Below are positions 33,290-44,671 of a stretch of 64,000 bases of DNA, piece after piece. The notes beneath the pieces were generated by a model that saw nothing but the letters and a program-made list of their open reading frames with translations, searched no databases and had not been told where the DNA came from. This DNA comes from Hydrangea macrophylla (lineage: Eukaryota > Streptophyta > Magnoliopsida > Cornales > Hydrangeaceae), in NCBI GenBank assembly GCA_033977485.1, contig CM066987.1:87452588-87516587 (forward strand). The letters run 5' to 3'. Made by a program: the position numbers and the translations under genes. The number at the start of each line of letters is the position of its first letter. Position 1 is the stretch's first letter.

Positions 33290-35033
33290 ATGGAAACCAC
33301 TACAACCACTATCATCTATAGTGAGGGACAATCTTCAAATAGACCTCCTTGTTTTAATGGTTCCAACTATGCTTGTTGGAAAAATCGTATGAGAATCTAT
33401 ATGATTGCTCAAGATTTTGATCTTTGGCAACTTGTTGTGAATGGACCTCACATTCCCACCAAGATTGTAGACAATGTTGAAATTGAGAAAACTATTAAGG
33501 AATGCAACGATATTGATAAAAGACTTATTAAGATGAACACAAATGCTATGAACATTTTATATTATGGATTAGACCCTAATGAGTATAATAGAATTTTTTC
33601 TTGCGAGTCCGCAAAGGAAATTTGGGATAAACTTGAGGTTGCTCATGAAGGTACTAATCAAGTGAAGAAATCAAAAATAAATCTTCTTGTTCAATCATAT
33701 GAAATGTTTAAAATGTCATCAAATGAAACCATAAGTGAAATGTTTACTCGTTTCACTATAATTATCAATAGCTTGAAAAGTCTTGGTAAAACGTATACTA
33801 ATGAATAGATGATTGAGAAATTACTTAGGTCTCTTCCAAAGCATTGGCAACCTAAAGTGATGGCAATCCAAGAAGCCAAGGAACTCTCAACACTCTAATT
33901 GGAGCAACTCTTGGGCTCTCTCATTACCCACGAAATGGAATTGGCAGTTTTTGATAAGGAAGACAAAGAAGAACATAGCTCTCAAAACATCTCACGACAA
34001 TGAAGAAGATAGTGATAGCAATGAAGATGATGAGATGGCAATGATCACGAGAAAGTTCAAAAGATTCTTGAAGAAGGACAAGAACTTCACTAGGAGAACT
34101 CCTAAGGTGATTGAACCCAAAAAGGAGCCAATTAAATGTTTCAAATGCAAGAAGCAGGGTCATGTCAAGGCCGATTGTCCGTTGTTGAAGAAAAACTTTA
34201 AGAAAACCAAGAAAAGGGCAATGAAGGCTACTTGGGATGATTCCGATAGCGACTCGTCAAATGATGACTCAAGTGAGGAAGAAGTGGCAAATATTTGTCT
34301 AATGGCTCACTTGAGTGAGGTAGATGATCCTACTCCCGATACTTGTTTTGATTCTAAAAAATATGATGAACTCCAAAATGCATTTGAGGAGTTACATCAA
34401 GAATTGGAGAACTTGGGTGCAAAATATGTTTCTCTTAAAAAGAATTTTTCATTACTTTCAAATGAACTAAGTGAGTTGAAAATTCAAAATGACATTTTGA
34501 GAAAAGAGAATGAGACTCTAAATGATCTAAAGTCTCAAAATGATTTATTGAAAAAGGAAAAAGAAGAGTCTTCATCAAATAATTTTTCTTCAAACGATTT
34601 AAAGGAAGAAAATGAGGACTTGAAAAAGCAAGTGGAGAATTTAAATAAAATTTTGGCAAAATTCACTCTTGGGGAACAAAATCTAAACATGCTCTTGGGA
34701 AAACAAAGGTGTGTTTTTGATAAAACCGGCTTAGGATTCAATCCTACTTTTAAAGAAAAGAAATACAATAACTTCTTTTCAAAAAGTACCTCCACTAGCT
34801 CCAACAAAAATCAAGTGAAAAGCTCACATCAAAATTTTTTTGTTAAAGCAACTTCCTCAAGTATCCCCAATCCTAATGTTACATGTCATTATTGCTTGAG
34901 AAAAGGACATATAAATTATAAATGTCCAAACAAGAGAAAAACCAAAATGGTGTGGATTGAAAAGGGAACAACACCTCTCTTTGCTAACAAAGTTGGACCT
35001 AACAAATATTGGGTACCAAAGAAGATCACTTAA
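33290..35033 (+). pseudogene. SIRE gag, frameshifted
   Basis: ATG at 33290 opens a copia gag (RPPCFNGSNYACWKNRMRIY; UBN2-like helical region about 33340-33890). A TAG at 33806 and a further stop and shift near 33900 break it; the second part runs 33951-35033. It has an acidic patch, a first CCHC knuckle (CFKCKKQGHVKADC, 34138-34179), a long coiled-coil-like Lys/Glu/Asn segment (about 34390-34680) and a second knuckle (CHYCLRKGHINYKC, about 34884-34925). Two knuckles separated by a coiled coil are usual for SIRE gag. It would form virus-like particles and bind RNA. Confidence 0.88.
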
Positions 35034-35071
35034 ACTTGTCTTGTAGGTTTGTCTCAACTCCTCTAGCAAGG

Positions 35072-36010
35072 ATAAATGGTTCTTGGATAGCGGTTGCTCA
35101 AGACATATGACGGGAGACAAATCAAAATTCTCATCTTTCTCTTCAAAGGATGGAGGAAATGTTACCTTCGGAGATAACTCTAAAGGAAAAATCATCGGTA
35201 TAGGTAATGTAGGTAAGAATTCTTCTCTAACTATTGAAAATGTGCTTTTAGTAGAAGGAATTAAACATAATTTGCTAAGCATTAGTCAATTATGTGATAA
35301 AGGCTTTCAAGTGGTGTTTGAATCAAACAATTGCATGATTAAGTATGCTTGTAGTGATAAAATATTATTCATTGCCTATAGAGAAGAAAATGTGTATATA
35401 ATTGATTTTGATGATATCTCTTCTCAAGACGTTAAGTGTCTTGCCACCATAAATGAAACAAGTTGGCTTTGGCATAGAAGACTAGGTCATGCTAGTATTG
35501 ATTTACTTTCAAATTTATCTAAAAATGAATTGGTTAAAGGTTTGCCAAAAACAAAATTTGTTAAAGATAAAGTTTGTGATGCTTGTCAACTTAGAAAGCA
35601 AATCAAAACCTCTTTTAAAAAGAAAAAGGATATTTCCACTTGTAGACCTCTTGAATTACTTCATATGGATTTATTTGAACCAAATAGAGTTGCTAGCATG
35701 AGTGGCAAAATCTATGCCTTTGTCATTGTTGATGATTTTTCTAGATTCACTTAGGTGTTCTTTCTAGCACATAAGGATGAAGCTTTTTCTATCTTTGCTA
35801 ACTTTTGTAAACGTATTCAAAATGAAAAAGGGTACACGATTAACAACATAAGAAGTGATAGAGGCCGAGAATTTGATAATAATGATATTACTTCTTTTGT
35901 GAAGAATATGGTTTTGGTCACAATTTTTTGGCACCGAGAACTCCTCAACAAAATGGGATTGTTGAGAGGAAAAATAGATCTCTGCAAGAAATGGCAAGAA
36001 CCATGTCAAC
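35072..36010 (+). pseudogene. SIRE protease and integrase, broken, with an internal deletion
   Basis: Protease: WFLDSGCSRHM with catalytic DSG near 35083. Integrase: GAG-pre-integrase motif (LWHRRLGHAS, about 35468), zinc ligands KVCDACQLRK, catalytic D in LHMDLF and D in IRSDRGREF, and the third acidic residue only in another frame after a shift near 35920. TAG at 35752 interrupts the core. After about 36008 the sequence jumps from the end of the catalytic core straight to GCKCFILNTKDN of the C-terminal region, so roughly 60-80 codons seem deleted. Confidence 0.88.
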
Positions 36011-38005
36011 AAAATGGGATGTAAGTGTTTTATCTTGAATACTAAGGATAACCTAGGAAAACTTGATGGAAAATCGGATGAAGGCATTTTTCTTGGATAT
36101 TCTCAAATTAGCAAAGCAAATAGAGTTTTTAATAAAAGGACATTGGTTATAGAAGAATCAATGCACGTCGTTTTTTATGAAGCAAATCCTTTTAAGAAAA
36201 ACTTGGATGATGAAATTGATGTTTCAAAGGATGTTTCAAATGATGTTGAAAACATTGCTTCAAACTCTCTACCTCTTGAAAACTCTAAGGAAGAAGCAAC
36301 TCTTTCCATTGAACCACCTAGAGTGGAAGCAAGAAGTAATCTTCCCCTTGAATGGAAAAACGTGCCTAATCATCCTATTGATCAAATCCTAGGAAATTCT
36401 AGTCAAGGTGTGGCTACTAGATCATCTCTCAAAAATATTTGTAATAACTTAGCATTTCTATCTCAAATTGAACCTAAGAATATTGATGAAGCCGAGAACA
36501 ATGAATATTGGATCTTGGCTATGCAAGAAGAGCTCAATCAATTTGAGAGAAATGAAGTTTGGACTCTTGTTTCCTAGACCTAATGATCATACCATAATTG
36601 GAACAAAATGGGTTTTTCAAAATAAAAAGGATGAATCCGGCATTGTTGTAAGAAACAAGGCTAGATTAGTTGCCCAAGGCTACAATCAAGAAGAAGGTAT
36701 ATACTACGAGGAGACCTATGCTCCCGTAGCAAGACTTGAAGCCATTAAGATGCTTCTTGCCTTTGCTTGCCATAAAAATTTTAAACTTTTTCAAATGGAT
36801 GTAAAAAGTGCCTTCTTAAATGGTTTTATATCCGAGAAAGTCTATGTTAAACAACCCCCAGGTTTTGAAAATCCACATTTTCCTGATCATGTCTTTAGAC
36901 TAACAAAAGCTTTGTATGGTTTAAAACAAGCTCCACATGCTTGGTATGATATATTAAGTAAATATCTTATTGATCTTGGTTTTAAACGAGGAAAAATTGA
37001 TACTACTCTTTTCGTTAAAACCTCAAATGAAGATATTTTGCTTGTTCAAATTTACGTGGATGATATTATTTTTGGAGCCACAAATGAAAAAATGTGTGAA
37101 GAATTTGCATCATGTATACAAAATGAATTTGAAATGAGTTTGATGGGGGAGCTTAACTTCTTCTTGGACTTCAAATAAAACAACTTAAGGATGGCATCTT
37201 CATAAATCAATCCAAGTATATTAAAGATCTTTTAAAAAGATTTGGACTGGAAGGAAGTAAAGTGTTTCAAACTCCTATGAGTTCTACTTTAAAACTTGAT
37301 AAAGATGTAGCCGGCAAGCCTGTAGATTGTAAGCTTTATCGGGGTATGATTGGTAGTTTATTGTATCTCACTGCAAGTAGACCAGATATCATGTTTAGTG
37401 TATGTCTTTGTGCTAGATTTCAAGCTTCACCTAAGGAATCACATGTTATTGCGGTTAAACGTATCTTTCGTTATCTTCTTGGTACTATAGACTTAGGTCT
37501 TTGGTATCCTAAAAATACTTCTTTTGAGTTAACAAGCTTTTCGGATATAGATTTTGCTGGTTGTAAATTAGATCGCAAAAGTACTAGTGGTACATGTCAG
37601 TTTTTAGGACACTCACTTGTTTTATGGTCTAGTAAGAAACAAAATTCGGTAGCTCTATCTACGGCCCAAGCCGAATATATAGCCGCCGGGAGTTGTTGTA
37701 CTCAAGCGCTTTATATGAAACAACAATTAGAAGATTTTGGACTTTATTTTGATCATATTCCAATAAATTGTGATAATACTAGTGCCATATGTCTATCCAA
37801 AAATCCCATCCAACACTCAAGGACTAAACACATTGAGATCCGTCATCACTTTATTCGCGATCATGTTCAAAAAGGGGATGTCGATCTTGTTTTCATCGAC
37901 ACCGATCATCAATGGGCCGATATTTTCACCAAACCTCTTCATGAAGAATGTTTTAGCATTATAAGAAGGGAATTAGGCTTGTCTCGTATGTGTGATTTGA
38001 GTTAA
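36011..38005 (+). pseudogene. SIRE integrase C-terminus, RT and RNase H, frameshifted
   Basis: Integrase tail (KSDEGIFLGYS), a variable linker, then RT: WVFQNKKDESGIVVRNKARL, AQGYNQEEG, FQMDVKSAFLNG, VKQPPGFE, KALYGLKQAPHAWY and catalytic YVDDIIFG (37059-37082). RNase H: TASRPDIMFSVC, STAQAEYIAAGS, NCDNTSAICLSKNP, HHFIRDH and ADIFTKPL, ending at TAA 38003-38005. A stop at 36574 and a frameshift near 37170 break the frame. It converts element RNA to DNA in the particle. Confidence 0.9.
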
Positions 38006-38067
38006 AATTCACCCTCCTAGCCTCCTAGCCTGTTTTTTTCTCTCTTTTGTGATTTTCTGTCAGAAGT

Positions 38068-38285
38068 AGTCGACTGGACTCCCGTCCCCATCGACTGAAT
38101 CTGTGTCCCATTCTGTAGTATTTTGGTTCTTCCCTTCTCAGTCGACTGTGGTGTCGACTACTTTTGCTTTCTCTTGGGTTCTGCCCTTGTCAGTCAACTG
38201 AGGCGTCGACTGAACCTCTGTTAGCCCCAAATTTTCATGCCCTAATTTAACATACAGTCGACTGCCCCCGCATATCAGTCGACTG
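38068..38285. repeat. CAGTCGACTG cluster between pol and the third ORF of SIRE
   Basis: About eight intact or partial copies of the palindrome found in the SIRE LTR, several as close pairs (for example 38255 and 38276). A TATATATATC stretch at about 38300 and a CT-rich leader follow, then the third ORF at 38528. This repeats the LTR order of palindromes, TATA and leader, and may be an internal promoter for that ORF. Confidence 0.85.
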
Positions 38286-38527
38286 GACCTTCGATTTCTA
38301 TATATATATCAGTTCATTTTTTCTTTCTTGTTCATCTCTTTTTCTTTCTTCAGGCGATTCTTCTTCTTCTTCTTCCTCTTCATCTCTATCCTCTCTCTCT
38401 CATCCTCACCACTCCCCTCATCTCCTTCGGTTATCTCTCTCTTCCTTCTTGACCTCCTTAGTCACCATTTTTTTCTCTCTCTCTCTGCATCTCTATCTCT
38501 TTCTCTTGCTACTCCCAGTCGTCCCTC

Positions 38528-39860
38528 ATGGCTCCCAAGCCCAAACGAAAGGCTCCTGCTTGTGGTCCCTCCTCTGCTCCTCCAGCGACTAAAGCTAAGC
38601 GTTTCCCAACACAAGAGGAACATGAGAGCTTTGACTAGGTTTTCTCTCACCGACATGTGGTTTTCGGTAAGATCCTCCCTATCCCTTTTTCAAAATCTAC
38701 AAATCTTCATCTAGGATTTCTAATAGAGCGTTTACAATGGCATTTGTTCACTAGTTTAAATCAACCTTGCTATCCCACTCTTGTTAAAGAATTTTATTGT
38801 AATATGATTCTCGGACATTGCATGGACACCTTTTCGTCTTTCGTTCGTGGTGTCAAAATTAACCTTAATCCTGATTCTGTGTCTGTTATTTTTCATATTC
38901 CGCATGGTGATATTAGAAAATATAATTTAAATACTTGGAATCAAGGGCATGGGTTCGACCCTCTCACTGCTTGCCGTCTTATCACTGGCAACAATGAGTT
39001 GTCATACCCTGTGAAGCCTAAAAGCTTCTGCCCTCACTTTTAAGGCTCGTCTTATCCACCACCTTCTCACCTACACTCTTCTACCCCTTGCTGGGGGACG
39101 AGATTTGGTCTCGTTTCTTGATGTATTCTTGATTTGGTGCATTCTTGAGCACAAATCTTTTGACCTACCATATCTCATTTGTCGTCACATTGGCGAATGC
39201 CAAAAGAAGTCTAAAACCAGTTCTCTGCTCTATGGTTTTGCTTTAACTTCTGTCTTTCATCACTTCAAGGTTCCTTTGGAAGACGAACTTGACCGTCACG
39301 ACCATGCTCCTACTGATTTCTATTCCTCCACTATCCTATCCCTAATGGGATACAAACTCGTAGATAATGCCTTTGTTCCCAAGGTCACTCTTGATCCCCC
39401 TGCTGTTCCCACTCCTATTCCTCACCTCTCTGATCCTCAGTCTACCCCACCTCCTCCTCCTTCGTCCTCTGCTCCATCTTCGTCATCTGCTCCTCCTCCT
39501 CCACCTGCTGTACATACAGATTCACCAGCTCCTGACATCTTGGAACAATTATCCATTCTCTATGCTCAGGTGTTGAGCCTCTCCACCTCCATCTCTTCTT
39601 TCTCTATCTCTCATTCTCAGGCTTTTGAGACTCTGCAGGCCACTTTCTCATCCTCTCAGTAGCAGGCTATCGTAACACATTAGCCAGCTATCGAGTCCTT
39701 ACGGGCCGATATGTTTGAGATAGGCGGTTCTCTGGACACATTGCGCACCTCGACTGCTGCTACTCAGGCACTTCTTGATCGTCGTCTCGCGTCTCTCCAA
39801 TCCTCTCTTGATGATGCTCGTGAGGAGATTCGGGTGATCCAGACTCACTTGGGTATTTGA
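38528..39860 (+). pseudogene. SIRE third ORF (env-like / plant transposon protein), broken
   Basis: ATG 38528 (MAPKPKRKAP) opens a basic N-terminus; TAG at 38636 is in frame. The central domain matches the plant transposon-protein domain found downstream of pol in SIRE elements: VKEFYCNMILG, SFVRGVKINLNPDSV, then after a +1 shift near 39025 RLIHHLLTYTLLPLAGGRD, VSFLDVFLIWCILEHK and LPYLICRHI. A proline/serine-rich stretch (about 39390-39530) precedes a C-terminal helical segment (LRADMFEIGGSLDTLRTS..LASLQSSLDDAREE) likely to form a coiled coil; TAG at 39660 interrupts it. Its role is not established. I see no clear signal peptide or membrane anchor in it. Confidence 0.8.
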
Positions 39861-40399
39861 GTGTGTCTTTCTTGGAATGTTGGATGGGGCACATGGATAG
39901 ATAGATGGATAAATTAGTTTTTGGCTAATTCTGGACGTACATACCTTTTGATATTCTAACATATTTGTAGCCCTTTTTTTTTAGATATTTTGACTTGTTT
40001 ATATGGTTTGGTTAACTCAATGCAATCTCTATTTGTATAAATGCTATTATGATTTTTTTCCAAAAAAAATTTATACGCCTTGTCTGTTTTGTGCTTTCTT
40101 ATAATGATAATGTATTATCTAGTGTTTCCTTTTCCCCAACAACCATGAATCAATTTAGGGGGAGCTTTGCCTCCTTTTTTGCTTTTAATGATGTCAAAAG
40201 GGGGAGAAATAGTTGCTTGTTATTGTCAAAAGGGTTTTGTTACTGTTTAATGTTTGTGTGTGTGCAAGATTATTCAGGAATAGTTGCTTGCCTTTTGTGA
40301 TGATCAGTTAATGTTTGTTTGTAATTTTTTTCTTTTATAGAATAATCTTGATTTCCTTCAAGGTTTTTTATCATGGGCAACTAGTAGTTTGTCATCATC

Positions 40400-40413
40400 A
40401 AAAAGGGGAAGAT
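40400..40413 (+). other. SIRE polypurine tract
   Basis: AAAAAGGGGAAGAT directly precedes TGTTAGC of the 3' LTR. Two further GGGGGAG tracts lie upstream at 40157-40163 and 40196-40208, the latter in a GATGTCAAAAGGGGGAG context much like the true tract. Multiple tracts are common in SIRE elements. Confidence 0.85.
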
Positions 40414-41530
40414 TGTTAGCTCCAAGGTCTTATTTCATGATTTTGATGATTAACAAACTGTCAAGTTGCATTTTCTAATGATCTTAAATTGCTTAAGTAT
40501 GCAGAAAGAAAATCATAGTTCTTGAATGTCCACTAGATTATAAACAAAGGATTCAAGCTTGATGAAGAATTATAAGTTGAAGATCTTGTTTCCAATCATT
40601 ATCTAGGACTCTATGTAAAGCAATGTATCTATGTGAACATCACTCTTGAGGGCTCAATTAATTTCAAAAAGGAACTAACCTTTTAAACCAAACAAACCTT
40701 TTAGAATTTCCTAAAAGCAGTCGACTGCCCTTTCGATTCAGTCGACTGAGGCATTAGTCGACTGATCAGTCGACGAGGTTGAACAGACATGTTATCAAAC
40801 TGCAAACCAGTTGACTGCCCTCCTGACACAGTCGACTGAGCCAATTGTATTTCCAATTAGTTTTGAACCCCAGTTGACTGTCCTGCGTAATCCAGTCGAC
40901 TGAGCGACTGTGAAGAACACAGTAACGGCTAGTTAACTTCATTAATGAAGCATTTAATGCTCCCAACCACTTCCAACGGTTGAATTTATTAGGGAAGCTA
41001 TAAATACATGTATTTGAACTTCATTAATACCTCTTGATCAATCTAATTGAATTAAAATTTTAACATCTTCATTTATTGAGCCCTAGTTTGGTAAGATCAT
41101 AAATACCATTGCTCTAGCCTTAAATTGTATATCTTGAGAGCATTCATTGTGAGCCTAAATTTGTATCTATCTACTCTATTGAGAGAGTTTCTTTTCTTGT
41201 AACAAATTCCATTCAAAAGAAGTTTGTATTGAGGGTTGATGTAGTCCAAGTGAAGAGGTTGTTCTTCAAGTGGAGAGATTGTAAGGGTTTGATCTTCACC
41301 AAAAGAAGATTGAGATAGTGAAATCCTCAAGAGGTGTTCTTGAGGGATGGAAGTAGGCCGCAGGGTGCAATTGCCGAACCACTTGAAAAATTGGTTTGCT
41401 TGTATCTCTTCCCTTATCTCTTTACATTTGCGTTTGAGTTTTTGTTTAATTTGTTATTAAACACTAAAAGTTTTAATTTCCACTAAAACCTTATTCACCC
41501 CCCTCTAAGGTTTCAATATTTAGGCCAACA
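40414..41530 (+). mobile_element. SIRE 3' LTR (1117 bp)
   Basis: It starts TGTTAGCTCC and ends TAGGCCAACA and matches the 5' LTR throughout, with scattered substitutions and a short deletion near 41240. It keeps the CAGTCGACTG cluster (40718-40902). Confidence 0.92.
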
Positions 41531-42758
41531 GAATTTCATTTAGAAAGAATAGTACCCCGAAGGAGCTTCAAAGAAGGACAGAAAGGCGAGTAGGAGATTC
41601 TCTGCCAATTTGTGATCTACATAGATACGCTATGGAAGAAATCGTACATCGGGTATAATCTGGAGTGTCTATATGAGAAGGAGGCTAAAAGAATGATGGA
41701 AGAAATACACAAAGGAGTTTATGGACCCCACATAAACGGGCATATGTTAGCAAAAAAGATAATTCGGTAAGGGTATTACTGGACAACCTTAGAAAAAGAC
41801 TGCTATGAGTATGTTAGAAGATGCCATAAGTGTCAGATCCACGCAAATCTGATGCATATCCCGCCATCCCAGCTCTATAGCATTACTACGCCTTGGTTGT
41901 TTTCTATATGGGATATAGATATCATTGGTGAAATAGTTCTAAAAGCCTCCATTGGGCACCGGTACATAATTGTGGCAATTGACTATTTCACCAAGTGGGT
42001 AGAAGCAGCATCATATGCAACTCTGAAGGCCAAGGAAGTGGTGAGCATCATCGAGAAAAACATAATCTGCAAATATGGGGTCCCAAGTGAGTTTATTTCT
42101 GATCACGGCAGTCATTTCAAAGGGGAAATCATCCCTCTCTTAGAGAAGTACAAGATCACCCGTCATCAGTCATCCCCATATAGACCTCAAACAAACAGGG
42201 CAGTGGAGGCAGCAAATAAGAATGTCAAAGCAATCTTGGGGAAAACAACCGACATGTATAAGGATTGGCATAAGAAATTGTTGTTTACACTATGGGGGTA
42301 CCGGACCTCTGTGAGAACTTCTATAGGAGCTACACCGTATTCGTTGGTCTACGGGATGGAGGCGGTCCTTCCAGTTGAGGTGGAGATGCCCTCTCTAAGG
42401 GTTTTGGCTTAGTGTGAAGTGACTGAATTAGAATGGACACAGGAGAGGTATGAGGAATTGATGTTGCTCGATGAGAAAAGGTTGGCCGCGATAAACCATA
42501 CTCCGGGATATCAGAAAAGGATAGCTCGTGCTTTCGAGAAAAAAGTCCGTCCAAGAAAGCTTGCTGAGGGTAACCTAGTCCTCAAAGAACTGAAAGTGCC
42601 TGTTTATGACCCCAAAGAAAAAATTCAAACCCAACTAGGTCGGGCAATACATCATTAAGACTTTCCTTTCCAGAGGGGCTGCCTATCTCATGGACCTGGA
42701 TGGGGTTGAATTTAACTAGCCAATTAACCTCGATCGCCTCAAGAAGTATTTTGCTTGA
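41531..42758 (+). pseudogene. Tat/Ogre integrase, frameshifted
   Basis: This resumes the Tat pol frame after the SIRE insertion. Zinc-binding region: HKGVYGPHINGHMLAKKI and CHKCQIHANLMH (41714-41860), with a stop at 41768. Catalytic core: IDIIGE, YIIVAIDYFTKWVEAA, FISDHGSHFKG and RPQTNRAVEAANKNVK; then GYRTSVRTSIGATPYSLVYG and the C-terminal stretch RIARAFEKKVRPR, EGNLVLKEL, and in another frame PINLDRLKKYF, ending about 42758. The YFTKWVEA and GATPYSLVYGMEAVLP signatures are of the Tat/Ogre/Athila type. Stops at 42410 and a shift near 42640 disable it. There is no chromodomain. Confidence 0.9.
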
Positions 42759-43380
42759 AACCACTTCTTTCAAAACCTCCTACGTTGATGAACTACACTC
42801 GACCTGATTCCGGCTAGGGGACATGTAGGTAACCTGCTCGGTTCGGTCGTTAATAAATTACCTAAGTGGCAACCTCTGTCAAGCCTTAAACCGAACTACT
42901 GCGGACCTGATACCCACTCGGGGATAAGTAGGCGGGTTCTCAAAAGCCTTCGATCCATGAGAAACCTAAAAAATAAAAAAATAAAAACCCCACAGTGCTA
43001 AACTAGGGGCAAACTTGTGTTTGCCCAAAACCACTTCGAAGCCTCATAACTAGGGGCAAACTTCGTTTGCTATCCGTAGAACCCAGATATTTACTTTAAA
43101 CCCATCTCTGGATCTCCTAGCTATCAAATAAGTACTGTAAATGAAAATGAAATGAAAACTCGTACGTAACAGTCTGCCTGCATAACGTGGCACTCGAAAA
43201 ACGTGCACGACAGTTGATAAAGTGCCGCAGCGGCATTCTGCGAGTGCCGTACAGCATTCACAGACTACCTCATTTTTAGGGGTGTACCACGAATGAGGCG
43301 GTTGAGGGGCCTTTGGTTTTCCCCCCAAAATTCAAATTGGATCCCAAAATTCGAATTTAAACCCTTAGAATTTGCCCTTC
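42759..43380 (+). other. Tat 3' untranslated region with two extra polypurine-like tracts
   Basis: No coding. CTAGGGGCAAACTT appears twice (43003-43016 and 43050-43063), nearly the same as the real tract GAGGGGCAAATT before the 3' LTR. A GCCGCAGCGGCATT motif (43212-43230) resembles the palindrome cluster of the Tat LTR. Confidence 0.6.
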
Positions 43381-43459
43381 TTACACGTTCTGGTCCCTGA
43401 AGGTGATTTTTGAGACCAAGTTGACTCCCAATTTTTGTGAAGTTGAAATTCTTTGAATC

Positions 43460-43815
43460 CAATTAACTCCGAATTCTAGAATTTGAATTGTTTTGGATCA
43501 TGCTGACCCCTATTTTTCAAAAATTTTAAAATCTTCAAAGCTTGATGTTGAAAATTTGAAAAGAATTTGAGTCTGTTTGACTCCTGATGTTGAAATTTGA
43601 AAAAAAAAAATATGAGTCTAACTAACTCCTGAAGTTAAAATTTGAACAAAATTTGAGTCTAATTGACTCTTGAAGTTGAAAATTAAAAAAGAATTTGAGT
43701 CTGATTGACTCCTAAAGTCAAAAATTTTAAAAGAATTTGAGTTTGACTGACTCCTGAAATTGAAAATTTTGAAAAGAATTGACTCCTGAAGTTGAAATTC
43801 GAACAGAATTTGACA
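43460..43815. repeat. Degenerate repeat with GAGTCTGACTGACTCCTGAAG units
   Basis: About seven units of roughly 45-60 bp, each with GAATTTGAGTCT(G/A)..TGACTCCTGAAGTT and AT-rich filler. Unit length varies. It directly precedes the sharper 42-bp array. Confidence 0.75.
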
Positions 43816-43816
43816 A

Positions 43817-44125
43817 ATTTTTAGAGCAAACGTATCCGACGAGGCCGAAGGGCTGCAGATTTTCAGAGCAAACATATCCGACGGGGCCGAAGGGCTGCGG
43901 ATTTTTAGAGCAAACGTATCTGACGAGGCCAAAGGGCTGTGGATTTTCAGAGCAAACATATCTGACGAGGCCGAAGGGCTACAGATTTTCAGAGCAAACA
44001 TATCCGACGAGGCTGAAGGGCTGCGGATTTTCAGACCAAACATATCCGACGGGATCGAAGGGCTGTGAATTTTCAGGCGTATCCGACGGGACCGAAGGGC
44101 TGCGGATTTTTAGAGCAAACATGCA
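43817..44125. repeat. 42-bp tandem repeat, about seven copies, in the Tat 3' region
   Basis: Unit core: AGAGCAAACRTATCCGACG, then RGGCCGAAGGGCTGCGGAT and TTT. The 42-bp period keeps frames open on both strands (43779-44129 plus; 43618-44043 minus); these are repeat artefacts. Tandem repeats in the long 3' region are known from Tat/Ogre elements and can seed satellites. Confidence 0.9.
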
Positions 44126-44656
44126 TTGACGCCAAGACCTAAGTCGTGAAGCGCCGCCCAGTTAATCGCATTCGTCCATTCGGCCAAGATGGCCTCATCA
44201 CGTGCAAAGGATCAACCCGAGGGTTATGGGAACTCAGAATTCTAAAATAATAACTCATCTTTAAGGTTAAGTTAACAACGAGCAGCATAGGGCATGGATT
44301 GCAACTAGATACGTCAAGATGGCACGATCTCGAATCACATCACTCATAGATCATGAAGTTGCACTGACTGTCGTCATTTGCATGAGCACCTACATCACGA
44401 CAAGGTAGGTGCATTCATCTGTATGACTACTTGAGTTTGTGTGTGTTTGACCCTCGTCCGAACTATGTCTTGGTCTGATTCCTGAATGGATACGTAGGCA
44501 GCTCACCATTGAGCACGATCAACTAAAGCCTTGTTGCCCATCTGTCTTCTTTTGCAACGCACTTTGTTTTACCTAAATCCGACAATTTGGTCAAAGGCTT
44601 GTCTTCATATAGGCTTCAACACTCACTTGTGAAACGCGTTGCACCACAAGTTCTGT

Positions 44657-44671
44657 CGAAGAGGGGCAAAT
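44657..44671 (+). other. Polypurine tract of the Tat/Ogre-type element
   Basis: CGAAGAGGGGCAAAT directly precedes the LTR start and matches the usual Tat/Ogre tract. Confidence 0.8.

Larger units (their letters stand above)
32113..41530 (+). mobile_element. Complete SIRE/Maximus-type Ty1/copia element with env-like third ORF
   Basis: 9418 bp: 5' LTR 32113-33235, primer site 33238-33254, gag 33290-35033, protease-integrase 35083-36010, RT-RNase H to 38005, a third ORF 38528-39860, polypurine tract 40400-40413, 3' LTR 40414-41530. LTR termini are TGTTAG...CAACA. Flanks GAATA (32108-32112) and GAATT (41531-41535) match at four of five bases. Length, gene order, long 3' region and third ORF of the plant transposon-protein type are SIRE-lineage traits. 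Most frames carry stops or shifts, and LTR divergence looks to be a few per cent by eye, clearly older than the young Tekay element. Confidence 0.92.

Noticed and set aside
38328..38714. 128-codon frame rich in Phe, Leu and Ser before the SIRE third ORF
   Set aside because: It lies in the CT-rich leader and runs out of frame over the start of the third ORF.
43618..44129. Repeat-coding frames on both strands in the Tat 3' region
   Set aside because: Artefact of the 42-bp tandem repeat in an untranslated region.
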